The position numbers and the translations under genes were made by a program. A stretch of DNA of 7,107 nt from an uncultured Bacteroidota bacterium (GTDB lineage Bacteria > Bacteroidota > Rhodothermia > Rhodothermales > UBA10348). The first letter of the stretch is position 1. Each line of letters starts with the position of its first letter. The notes under the pieces were generated by a model. The model worked only from the letters and a program-made list of their open reading frames with translations. It was not told the DNA's origin and did not search any database. The stretch is taken from positions 1 through 7,107 of the forward strand of contig CALBJU010000022.1 in assembly GCA_937893205.1 (NCBI GenBank), written 5' to 3'. Below are positions 1 through 6,297 of this stretch, piece after piece.

Positions 1-2
1 CG

Positions 3-695
3 TCTGGACCGGTCTTGGCCCAGGATTACGTCGTTGTAGACCTCGAAAACACCTCGTCCATCCGCGGAAGGGTGACGCTGAGCGGCGACGCGCCGGCTCC
101 CCTGCGGCTGTTGATTACAAAAGACGTTGAGATATGCGGACTGGGATACCGGGAACGGACGGAGGTCGACGTGGACGAGAGGAGCGGACTCAGAAATGTG
201 GTCGTGTATATCGAGGAGATTACCGAGGGAAAACGCTGGGATAGCGCTCCGACAGGGGGCTTCATCAACCAGGAGATCTGCCGGTTTCAACCCCACATTC
301 AGGTCATGCGTCGCGCCGTGGATATCGACATCATCAACAGCGACGCAACGCTGCATAATATCCACGCCTACGAGTTGCTCGGGCGCGCTCGACGATCATT
401 GTTCAACATCAGTCAACCGGAAATGGGAGCCGTTCCTCAATTGATGCATCCCCGCAGCGGAAACCGCGTAAGCCTCGAATGCGATTCGCATGATTTCATG
501 CAAGGGTGGGTTTTTGTTGCTGACAATCCCTATTCAGTGATTGTCGACGACTCAGGCAATTTCGAACTCTCCCAAGTGCCGACAGGAACGTATACCGTTT
601 CCGTATGGCATCCTAAGCTTGGTGTTCAATCCCGAGAGATAACCATAAGCGGCCCCGACGGCGCCGAAACCAACTTTGAATTTGTTATCGATTAA
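3..695 (+). CDS. Periplasmic cupredoxin-like / methylamine-utilization-type protein, 5' end outside window
   Basis: The frame is open to the window edge and reads S-G-P-V-L-A-Q-D-Y. This looks like the tail of a signal peptide with cleavage at VLA^QDY, so the gene probably starts before the window; the TTG at 15 is only the first start-like codon seen. Counting from that TTG (226 codons), an N-terminal beta domain (about 15-75) precedes a cupredoxin-like part. The latter has QEICRFQPH (C89, H94), NSDATLHNIHA (H114, H117) and CDSHDFMQGW (C156, H159, M162). The HNxH plus CxxHxxM pattern is typical of a periplasmic family often named methylamine utilization protein or carboxypeptidase-regulatory-like protein, and these residues could bind copper. 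A carboxypeptidase-regulatory-like beta sandwich (about 172-225, with GNFELSQVPTGTYTVSVWH) closes it. The 3' end overlaps the next gene, a diheme peroxidase, which suggests co-expression and electron transfer or maturation between them. Copper binding is inferred from motif only. Confidence 0.75.
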   Translation, partial: SGPVLAQDYVVVDLENTSSIRGRVTLSGDAPAPLRLLITKDVEICGLGYRERTEVDVDERSGLRNVVVYIEEITEGKRWDSAPTGGFINQEICRFQPHIQVMRRAVDIDIINSDATLHNIHAYELLGRARRSLFNISQPEMGAVPQLMHPRSGNRVSLECDSHDFMQGWVFVADNPYSVIVDDSGNFELSQVPTGTYTVSVWHPKLGVQSREITISGPDGAETNFEFVID

Positions 696-1728
696 GAATC
701 GAACTAGACGGCGCTGGGCGATTGCGGCATTCTTGCTGCCGCTGTTTGCGTTGGCCCTGAACGGTTGTGGCGAGAATCCGGTGCATGATGAGGCGGCCCT
801 GATCGAACTCGGAAATTATCTCTTTTTCGATCAGCGTCTGTCAGGAGATGGAAGTATCAGTTGTGCTACCTGCCACGATCCCAATCACGGCTGGGCCGAT
901 GGCTCCCCGCTTTCCCAGACCTATCCAGCATCAGATGGATTCCGGAATTCGAAATCGCTTATCAACGTCTCCTCCAGGACTGTTTTTTACTGGGACGGGG
1001 CGTATTCAGGGTCAGATCCGTCTGAACCCACGGCAGAAATGATAACGGGCAAGCTCTTTTTGAACATGCACGACTATCTGCTCACCGAGAGAATGAAGCA
1101 GGTACCTGAATACGTTGCTTTGTTTGAACGAGCCCTCGGGGCAGAACCATCTTTCGATGGCGTAATTCAATCCTTAGTGGCGTTTCAAACCACCCTGACC
1201 ACGGGCGATGAGCTTGAGTCCCTTGAGAGTGCGTCGGTTCAACGGGGAAGGGATTTGTTCGGAGGAAAGGCCCAGTGCAGCACCTGTCACTCTGGAGTGC
1301 GAATGACGGATGCCCTGGCTCATTCAACAGGCGTACCTGAAAATCCAATCATCTTTCAGGATCCTTTGAGGCACACTGCGTACCGGGTTTATCTGAAGGA
1401 ACATGAGGTCGAAGACTACATGACGATTGGACAGGATGTCGGCCGATTCGCGGTTACTAAAAATGAATTGGATCGGGGAGCCTTCATCACGCCGGATCTT
1501 CGCCAGGTCGCTGATACTGCTCCTTTCATGCACAATGGTGTATTTTCAACGCTGCAGGAAGTCGTCCGCTTTTACGACGAACGAGGAGAAGGTCTCGGCT
1601 TGACGCCAACTGAGATGACAGACGTGGTTTCCTTTCTGGAGAATCTCTCTCGGGCGATGCCCGAAATATCCGATATGCCAAGTCCTGCATACCAGGTGAG
1701 TGCCGAATGGTTGGAGGTCAGTAATTAG
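676..1728 (+). CDS. Diheme cytochrome c peroxidase (CcpA/MauG superfamily), predicted lipoprotein
   Basis: This is a 350-residue protein of the bacterial diheme peroxidase family, whose classical members reduce H2O2 in the periplasm; MauG-type members oxidise partner proteins. A short basic stretch (N8-R13) and a hydrophobic core lead to lipobox L28-N-G-C31, so it should be lipid-anchored. The motif YLFFDQRLSGDGSISC leads into heme site 1, C63-A-T-C66-H67, followed by HGW (W73). Heme site 2 is C201-S-T-C204-H205. The family motif TAPFMHNGVFSTLQEVVRFY starts at 281, with MHNG at 285-288. Length is normal for the family. No ATG lies before the lipobox, so the start must be TTG at 676 or 682, inside the end of the upstream gene; coupled translation is likely. 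The region after FYWDG (residues 108-125) is divergent: the usual ENQALG-like stretch of the sister gene is missing. Whether it is a peroxidase or a protein-modifying enzyme cannot be told from sequence. Confidence 0.9.
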   Translation: MNLLSIKNRTRRRWAIAAFLLPLFALALNGCGENPVHDEAALIELGNYLFFDQRLSGDGSISCATCHDPNHGWADGSPLSQTYPASDGFRNSKSLINVSSRTVFYWDGAYSGSDPSEPTAEMITGKLFLNMHDYLLTERMKQVPEYVALFERALGAEPSFDGVIQSLVAFQTTLTTGDELESLESASVQRGRDLFGGKAQCSTCHSGVRMTDALAHSTGVPENPIIFQDPLRHTAYRVYLKEHEVEDYMTIGQDVGRFAVTKNELDRGAFITPDLRQVADTAPFMHNGVFSTLQEVVRFYDERGEGLGLTPTEMTDVVSFLENLSRAMPEISDMPSPAYQVSAEWLEVSN

Positions 1729-1729
1729 G

Positions 1730-2914
1730 ATGCGTCGACTCTTGAATATCCCGTTCGCTCCAGTCTTTGTCGGCCTGTTTCTGGTCGGTGCCACCGTGTT
1801 TTCGGGGGCACTTGAACCGGTATTTGACGCCTTGTCAGCGCTTGGACCTCCTCCGATACCGGCCGATAATCCTCAGTCTGTTGACGAAGATGGGTATCCG
1901 CTTTCCGACGATCCTAAAGTGGAACTCGGGAAAATACTCTATTTCGAAAACCGTCTGTCGGGCGATGCGAGCGTCAGCTGCGCCGATTGTCACAGCGACC
2001 AGTTCGGGTGGTCTGACGGTCAAGATCTATGTCTCGCGTATCAAGGCACTGGAAACTGGCGAAATTGCCCGACCGTAATGAATGCAGCTTATCTAGACCG
2101 GTTATTCTGGGATAGTCGCTCCGATCGCCTGGAAAATCAAGCTCTCGGCGCCGCGACCAGTGCGGTTGAGGGCCATGGGAATCAGGAGATGATGGAAGAA
2201 CGTCTTCGCCAGATTCCGGATTACGTGGCCCGTTTCACTGAAGTGTTCGGAACAGAATGGCCTGAGAAGGAAGACATCTGGCGCGCTATCGCGGCCTTCG
2301 AAAGAACCATCATTCAGCCTGATACACCGTTTGACAATTATATGCGGGGTGACGAGCTGGCACTCTCACCAGATGCGATTGCCGGCATGGAGCTTTTTAC
2401 CGGGAAGGCAGCGTGCATTCAGTGCCATACCGGTCCTCTGCTCACGGACCAGAAGTTTCACAATATCGGCGTGCCGGACAATCCGCTGTTCGCAAGCGAT
2501 CCTCTGGTTCAGATCACCTTCCGTTTTCAGCAGTACATGAGAGGCGTGCCCGAAGAGATCTATAGAAAAGCGAAAACGGATCTCGGGGTCTATCTGGAGA
2601 CGCTGAATCCTGAGGATATGGGGAAGTTTCGAACGGCCCCTCTCCGATATTTGATATACACGCCGCCGTACATGCATAATGGTGCATTCTTTACGCTTGA
2701 AGAGGTCGTAGACTTCTACAATCAGGGCGGTGGGTCCGACCAGGTCGAACATCTTGCAGGTATGCGAACGCGCACGTCTCTGCTGCGACCTCTCGGCTTG
2801 ACGGAGAATGAAAAACGTCAGCTTATCGCGTTCCTCGAAAGCACGAGTGGTGAAGAAGTCAAAGTCGAACGCCCTGTTCTTCCGGAATACGCGGTCCTGG
2901 AAACCCACGATTGA
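1730..2914 (+). CDS. Diheme cytochrome c peroxidase (CcpA/MauG superfamily), second tandem copy
   Basis: This is a 394-residue paralog of the preceding gene. I chose the ATG at 1730, 1 nt after the upstream TAG, because GGAGG lies at 1713-1717 and the N-terminus MRRLLNIPFAPVFVGLFLVG is a good export signal; an in-frame GTG at 1700 would add ten poorly suited residues. Heme site 1 is C84-A-D-C87-H88 in the context YFENRLSGDASVSC, followed by FGW (W94). LFWDSRSDRLENQALG follows, then a glutamate-rich turn (AVEGHG) where the family has its conserved active-site acid. Heme site 2 is C229-I-Q-C232-H233. TPPYMHNGAFFTLEEVVDFY contains MHNG at 315-318. The C-terminus LGLTENEKRQLIAFL is the standard family ending. 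No lipobox is present, so the protein is either soluble after cleavage or membrane-tethered. Two extra cysteines, C101 and C113, bracket a short insertion after heme 1 and could form a disulfide. Probably transcribed with the two upstream genes. Confidence 0.92.
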   Translation: MRRLLNIPFAPVFVGLFLVGATVFSGALEPVFDALSALGPPPIPADNPQSVDEDGYPLSDDPKVELGKILYFENRLSGDASVSCADCHSDQFGWSDGQDLCLAYQGTGNWRNCPTVMNAAYLDRLFWDSRSDRLENQALGAATSAVEGHGNQEMMEERLRQIPDYVARFTEVFGTEWPEKEDIWRAIAAFERTIIQPDTPFDNYMRGDELALSPDAIAGMELFTGKAACIQCHTGPLLTDQKFHNIGVPDNPLFASDPLVQITFRFQQYMRGVPEEIYRKAKTDLGVYLETLNPEDMGKFRTAPLRYLIYTPPYMHNGAFFTLEEVVDFYNQGGGSDQVEHLAGMRTRTSLLRPLGLTENEKRQLIAFLESTSGEEVKVERPVLPEYAVLETHD

Positions 2915-2961
2915 GCTCCATGGTCCTTTTGATCGCTCGGAAGGCAGCACGATAGCCGCTA

Positions 2962-2993
2962 GGTGTGCCGGGTGACAAGTCACCCGGCACACC
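2962..2993. terminator. Perfect 14-bp inverted repeat, probable bidirectional terminator
   Basis: The arms GGTGTGCCGGGTGA (2962-2975) and TCACCCGGCACACC (2980-2993) are exact reverse complements around CAAG. The transcript would form a very stable GC-rich hairpin. It lies 47 nt after the diheme peroxidase stop and 26 nt beyond the end of the minus-strand remnant, so it could end transcription from both sides. No T-run follows on either strand, so a standard intrinsic terminator is not proven; it could instead be a dispersed palindromic (REP-like) element. Confidence 0.6.
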
Positions 2994-3019
2994 CGACGGA
3001 TCCCACCTCCACTACTTCG

Positions 3020-3949
3020 CTACTTCACTGTGCCCTCCTCAAAGCTCATCCCGTTGGTATCCAGAAATGTAGCGGTGATCCCCCAGCCGCCGAAACCCTC
3101 GCTCACTACAAAAACGAGTTCATTGACGCCTGGTTGGAGTGAAAGTGGAACTTCATCAAACTGTCCGATGGTACCGAGATATCGATAGTCCCGAGAGACG
3201 TAGGTGTTGTCTCCCCTGTATAAAAGCGTTCCGTTCAGGTAGACACTCACCCTGTCGCTGTAACCGAATCGAACAGATCTGACGAGGCGATCGGAAGCAT
3301 TTATTGAAACTCGCGCCAGCGTCGTCCGGCCTTCTTTTCCGACCGCGGCCCGCGCCAGGTTGGTGATTCCTGATTCTTCGGCCCAGACTGATTGCCAGTG
3401 GTGCCGATCAAGCCCTCGGCCCGTCAGCTCACCGGCGCTCGGGGTGTCTGCTTCTGCGAACGGGTCTGAAACCTACCACGTCTGGACCGTCCCTGCCTTG
3501 TTTTCGGCGTATTGAACCGGCTCCTTCTGAGCGCCGCCACCGCCGGCGTTATAGGCAAAATTGGTGTAGTAGGCGACGTTCAGTTGGCTGGCATAGACGC
3601 CGAATCCGCCGCTCTCCCATCCACCCTTCATTCGGAAAGCAAACGCAGATGTATCTGCATCGATATAGACCTCTCCAACGCCATCTTCAACAACGATTTG
3701 GATGTGCATCCAATCGCTTGTGTACACACTTGGGACACTGTATCCGTCGCCGTGCAACAACTGCCACGCAGAGACACCAGCAATGACCGGGGTGTACTGA
3801 TTAGCGTCAGGCATCCCCGATAAATTTGATCTGAGGTAAAATTCCTCATAATTGCTTCGATCCTGGACGTTCCAACGAACTCCCTGGAATGCTCTCGTAT
3901 CTGAAAATGCGATGTCGAAATCGAAGGCAATCCGGGTGCGTGTCGAAAC
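3020..3949 (-). pseudogene. Remnant of a LamG/concanavalin-like domain protein, 5' truncated and with an in-frame TAG
   Basis: Read on the minus strand, one frame runs from about 3949 to the TAG at 3020-3022, interrupted only by TAG at 3473-3475. The first part (about 158 codons) is a beta-sandwich of concanavalin/LamG or DUF1080-like type: TRIAFDFDIAF, GVRWNVQDRSNYEEFYLR, PDANQYTPVIAGVSAWQL, DWMHIQIVVEDGVGEVYID and GGFGVYASQ. A glycine-rich linker (NAGGGGAQKEPVQY) follows. After the stop, the same frame continues as VSDPFAEAD and then a second beta domain with SVYLNGTLLYRGDNTYVSRD and GVNELVFVVSEGFGGWGITA, similar to appended carbohydrate-binding-like domains. The stop is explained by CAG to TAG in TW-Q-VSDPF. 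No signal peptide or plausible start remains: the coding resemblance ends near 3945-3955, where a plus-strand remnant begins. The upstream TTG at 4019-4021 only adds antisense noise. Exact family and former substrate are unknown. Confidence 0.75.
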
Positions 3950-4300
3950 AGCGTGATCGTTCTCATTGGCAAGGGCGGCAGAGTCTCCGTGCCGTTCAGT
4001 ATCCCGGGATGCAGCGCGCAACTCTACCTGGTTGCCGGCAACAAGGAAGTCTCTGGTCGGAACAACGACCTGAGCAGTCTCGGAACCGACCTTTCGGTCT
4101 GAAAATCAATCAGAATTGGCATCAAGGACCGTCTGGTTTTCGTCGAAATCGACGGTGAAAACGCGTACCAGGTGGCCTATTCAGAGGAAATCGGAGATAT
4201 TATTGGTCTTCGATACCGCTTTCACGGAAAGGGCAGGATCAGGAACATTTTGCTGGCAGATGGAGCCGGAAAAATGATTCTGGAAGGATTCTCGGACTGA
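3950..4300 (+). pseudogene. 3' remnant of an unidentified beta-rich protein with an in-frame TGA
   Basis: One plus-strand frame (codons beginning at 3953, 3956 and so on) reads VIVLIGKGGRVSVPFSIPG, then CSAQLYLVAGNKEVSGRNND and LSSLGTDLSV. It meets TGA at 4100-4102 and continues without a frame change as KSIRIGIKDRLVFVEIDGEN, AYQVAYSEEIGDIIGLRYRF and HGKGRIRNILLADGAG, ending in MILEGFSD and TGA at 4298-4300. The alternating hydrophobic pattern and EIDGENAYQ resemble the C-terminal half of beta-sandwich proteins, but I do not recognise a named family. The stop could derive from TGG (W, as in the common W-x-x-I-R strand) or from CGA (R). No start codon, ribosome site or N-terminal half is present; the coding signal begins at the point where the minus-strand remnant ends. 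It ends 10 nt from the end of the convergent peptidase gene. Confidence 0.6.
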
Positions 4301-4310
4301 CTACGCATGA

Positions 4311-5273
4311 CTAGGTCGTCGGGGTGCCGGAGTCGCGTATTCGATTGGTGGCTGCGACGAGTTCCTTCGTAATTCCAGGTTCGTGCGATGAATGCCCCGC
4401 GTCCGGCACAATAACAAGGCTCGATTCCGGCCATAGTTCGTGGAGATCGACTGCGCTGGCGACCGGGCAAACAATATCGTATCTGCCGTGGACCATGAAC
4501 GTCGGAATGTGACGGATCGAATCGACCCGCTTCAGAAGCAGGTCCTCTGGATTCAGCCGAACATTGCGGAAATAGTGAGCCTCAAGTCGAGCCACGCACC
4601 AGGCCTTGTTTTCGTCGTGAAAAAACGCTTCAAATTCCGGATTGGCTAGCATCGTGCAGGATGCTCCTTCATAGACGCTCCAGACGAGAGCGGCAGCGAG
4701 GGCCTCAGCTCGATCCTCGCTGTTGAACTTTTTCCAGTAGCCCTCAAGTAAATCCGCACGGTCTTCCTCAGGAAGGTGTTCGGAAAAGACCTTCCACCGC
4801 TCCGGCTGAACCAGGCGCATTCCGTAGAGCCACCAATGGATCTCCTCGTCTCTGAGCAACCAGATCCCGCGAATGGTGAGGGTTCGGCAACTCGCGGGCC
4901 TCTCCTGAGCATAATACAGGGAAAGCGTGCTTCCCCAAGATCCGCCAAATACATGCCACGTTTCTACGCCGAGATGCTCGCGCAGCATCTCAATATCACC
5001 AACCAGATCGTCGATGGAGTTATTGCGCAATTCACCTGCTGGCTTGGAACGCCCCGCGCCCCGCTGATCGAAGAGCGTGATGCAGAAATATTGGGGGTCG
5101 AAAAAACGACGATCCGTATCCGTACTGCCTGCCCCTGGTCCACCGTGCAAGAAAACAACGGGTTCGCCGTCTGGATTTCCGCACTGCTCCCAGTAGATCG
5201 TGTGGAGGTCGTCAACCGTCAGCTCACCCGTCTTAAAGGGTTCGATTTCGGGGTAGAAATATTCGTTGGCCAT
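4311..5273 (-). CDS. pip: Prolyl iminopeptidase (proline aminopeptidase), family S33
   Basis: This 320-residue alpha/beta-hydrolase should release N-terminal proline from peptides in the cytoplasm; no signal peptide is present. Counting from the ATG at 5271-5273, the N-terminus ANEYFYPEIEPFKTGEL and YWEQCGNPDGEPVVFLHGGP are hallmarks of the family. The oxyanion motif HGGPG is at 43-47, followed by FFDP and FDQRGAGRS. The nucleophile elbow GGSWGS places Ser112; the acid is Asp266 in GRYD, and the base is His294 in DAGHS. RGIWLLR and WSVYEGA in the cap domain also match. Length is normal and all catalytic residues are present, so the gene looks functional. A TTG one codon upstream (5274-5276) is an alternative start. 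The upstream sequence (CCTAAAACTTG before the ATG) has no clear Shine-Dalgarno. It converges on the plus-strand remnant and diverges from the barrel gene. Confidence 0.93.
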   Translation of the reverse strand: MANEYFYPEIEPFKTGELTVDDLHTIYWEQCGNPDGEPVVFLHGGPGAGSTDTDRRFFDPQYFCITLFDQRGAGRSKPAGELRNNSIDDLVGDIEMLREHLGVETWHVFGGSWGSTLSLYYAQERPASCRTLTIRGIWLLRDEEIHWWLYGMRLVQPERWKVFSEHLPEEDRADLLEGYWKKFNSEDRAEALAAALVWSVYEGASCTMLANPEFEAFFHDENKAWCVARLEAHYFRNVRLNPEDLLLKRVDSIRHIPTFMVHGRYDIVCPVASAVDLHELWPESSLVIVPDAGHSSHEPGITKELVAATNRIRDSGTPTT

Positions 5274-5443
5274 CAAGTTTTAGGATTGGTCGCGAAAGGA
5301 GTCACGAACTACGGCACGGCGGGGCGATCCGCAAGTGCATGGACCGCAATCCTCACTTATTGCAGGTTGGCGTTGCGTTCAGGACATTGATCTCTACCAG
5401 ACATTATTTACGGTTATTGAAGCACAACCAACTTTGACAAGCC
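5274..5443. promoter_or_regulatory. Divergent intergenic region, expected to hold promoters for both flanking genes
   Basis: These 170 nt separate the minus-strand peptidase gene from the plus-strand barrel gene, so both promoters should lie here. The part near the barrel gene (5401-5420, ACATTATTTACGGTTATTGA) is AT-rich compared with its surroundings. TTGATC at 5387-5392 and TATTTA at 5405-5410 resemble promoter hexamers, but their 12-nt spacing is too short for a standard sigma-70 promoter. I cannot assign exact boxes or an operator. Confidence 0.3.
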
Positions 5444-6283
5444 ATGAAACTCCTGACCCTTCTTTTCCTCGCTATCTGGAGTGTCCCAACTAGCAGCGCT
5501 CAGGATTTCCAATTTGTCTCCTTCCGATACGGAACTCCGGTGCGGGGCGACGGCTCGAGCCGGACCGAACTTCTGGAGTTTCAACTTCGGCTTCCGCTTC
5601 CCGTCTGGGAGATGGGCCCAAAAACGCGTTTGCAGGGATCGGTGGGCTTCCATCACATATCATTTCAACAGAAGCTCAATTTCTGGCGTGATTCTCCGTA
5701 CGATACGTTCAAGTTGGATGTTTTGCTTTCGAGAGAACTCTCCTCTCAGTGGAGTCTGGCAATCGGGGCTTCTGAGCGCTTCACCAAAGAGTTTCTGACA
5801 GATTCAGGAGGCCGCCAGCTGTTTTCGCAGATTGCTCTGATTGCCAATCATTCACGAACTAATGGAGATCTGATCCGATTGGGTATCGCTTATCGAACTG
5901 GAGTGCCGCAGTCCGTTATTCCGTTGATTGGTTACGAGAGGGATTTGACACCAAAGCTTCGCCTCGAGGCTCTGCTCCCATCGCGGCTCAACCTGTGGCG
6001 TCACTCCGGGACTGGATCCTCCCGCTATGGGTTGCACGCCAGCTATCGCTCCACGCCGTATAGCTCAACTGATTCTGGGAGCATCTCCCTGCGTCATACC
6101 CTGGTACGAGTCGGAATTTCAGGTGAGAGCCGTATAACCGGAAACTTCTTTTTGAGGCTGGATGCTTCGGTCGCTATCAGTAACGTATTGCACGTAAAGA
6201 ACTCCTCTGTCAGTGACCGCACGGTTTTGAAGCGCGGAGGTATCTTCGATGTTTCACTTCGTTACAAACTTCCGTCCCAGTAA
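5444..6283 (+). CDS. Outer-membrane beta-barrel protein, DUF6268-like
   Basis: This 279-residue protein has a classical signal peptide, with a hydrophobic MKLLTLLFLAIW core and probable cleavage at SSA19^QDF. The mature part is a series of amphipathic strands of about 8-12 residues with short turns: FQFVSFRYG, LLEFQLRLPLPVW, TRLQGSVGFHHISF, FKLDVLLSREL, WSLAIGASERF, DLIRLGIAYRTG, VIPLIGYERDL, KLRLEALLPSRLNLW, and a last strand GGIFDVSLRYKLPSQ. This is the pattern of a small outer-membrane barrel, and the strands PLIGYERDLTPKLRLEALLPS resemble DUF6268 proteins of Bacteroidota. Ligand and function are unknown. No Shine-Dalgarno precedes the ATG (TTTGACAAGCC). The following lipoprotein gene begins 14 nt after this stop, so the two could share a transcript. 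The family match is from memory of sequence character and is only moderately sure; the barrel call is firmer. Confidence 0.65.
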   Translation: MKLLTLLFLAIWSVPTSSAQDFQFVSFRYGTPVRGDGSSRTELLEFQLRLPLPVWEMGPKTRLQGSVGFHHISFQQKLNFWRDSPYDTFKLDVLLSRELSSQWSLAIGASERFTKEFLTDSGGRQLFSQIALIANHSRTNGDLIRLGIAYRTGVPQSVIPLIGYERDLTPKLRLEALLPSRLNLWRHSGTGSSRYGLHASYRSTPYSSTDSGSISLRHTLVRVGISGESRITGNFFLRLDASVAISNVLHVKNSSVSDRTVLKRGGIFDVSLRYKLPSQ

Positions 6284-6297
6284 CACCGGCGAAGAAA

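Noticed and set aside
2366..2992. 208-codon open frame on the minus strand
   Set aside because: It lies antisense to the well-supported second diheme peroxidase and includes the terminator palindrome; its sequence shows no protein-like motif.
3950..4105. N-terminal extension of the minus-strand remnant up to the TTG at 4019-4021 or beyond
   Set aside because: This portion is antisense to the protein-like plus-strand remnant and shows no signal peptide or domain continuity.
3889..4158. 89-codon plus-strand frame across the junction
   Set aside because: Rich in R, Q and S with no domain pattern. I first considered that FGLKINQNWHQ marks a frameshift in the remnant, but the other frame continues cleanly on both sides of TGA 4100-4102, so a nonsense change is simpler.
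4776..5390. 204-codon open frame on the plus strand
   Set aside because: It is antisense to the intact prolyl iminopeptidase with all catalytic motifs, so it is a shadow frame.
5387..5410. Sigma-70 style promoter before the barrel gene
   Set aside because: The two hexamer-like boxes are only 12 nt apart, so I kept just a general intergenic entry.
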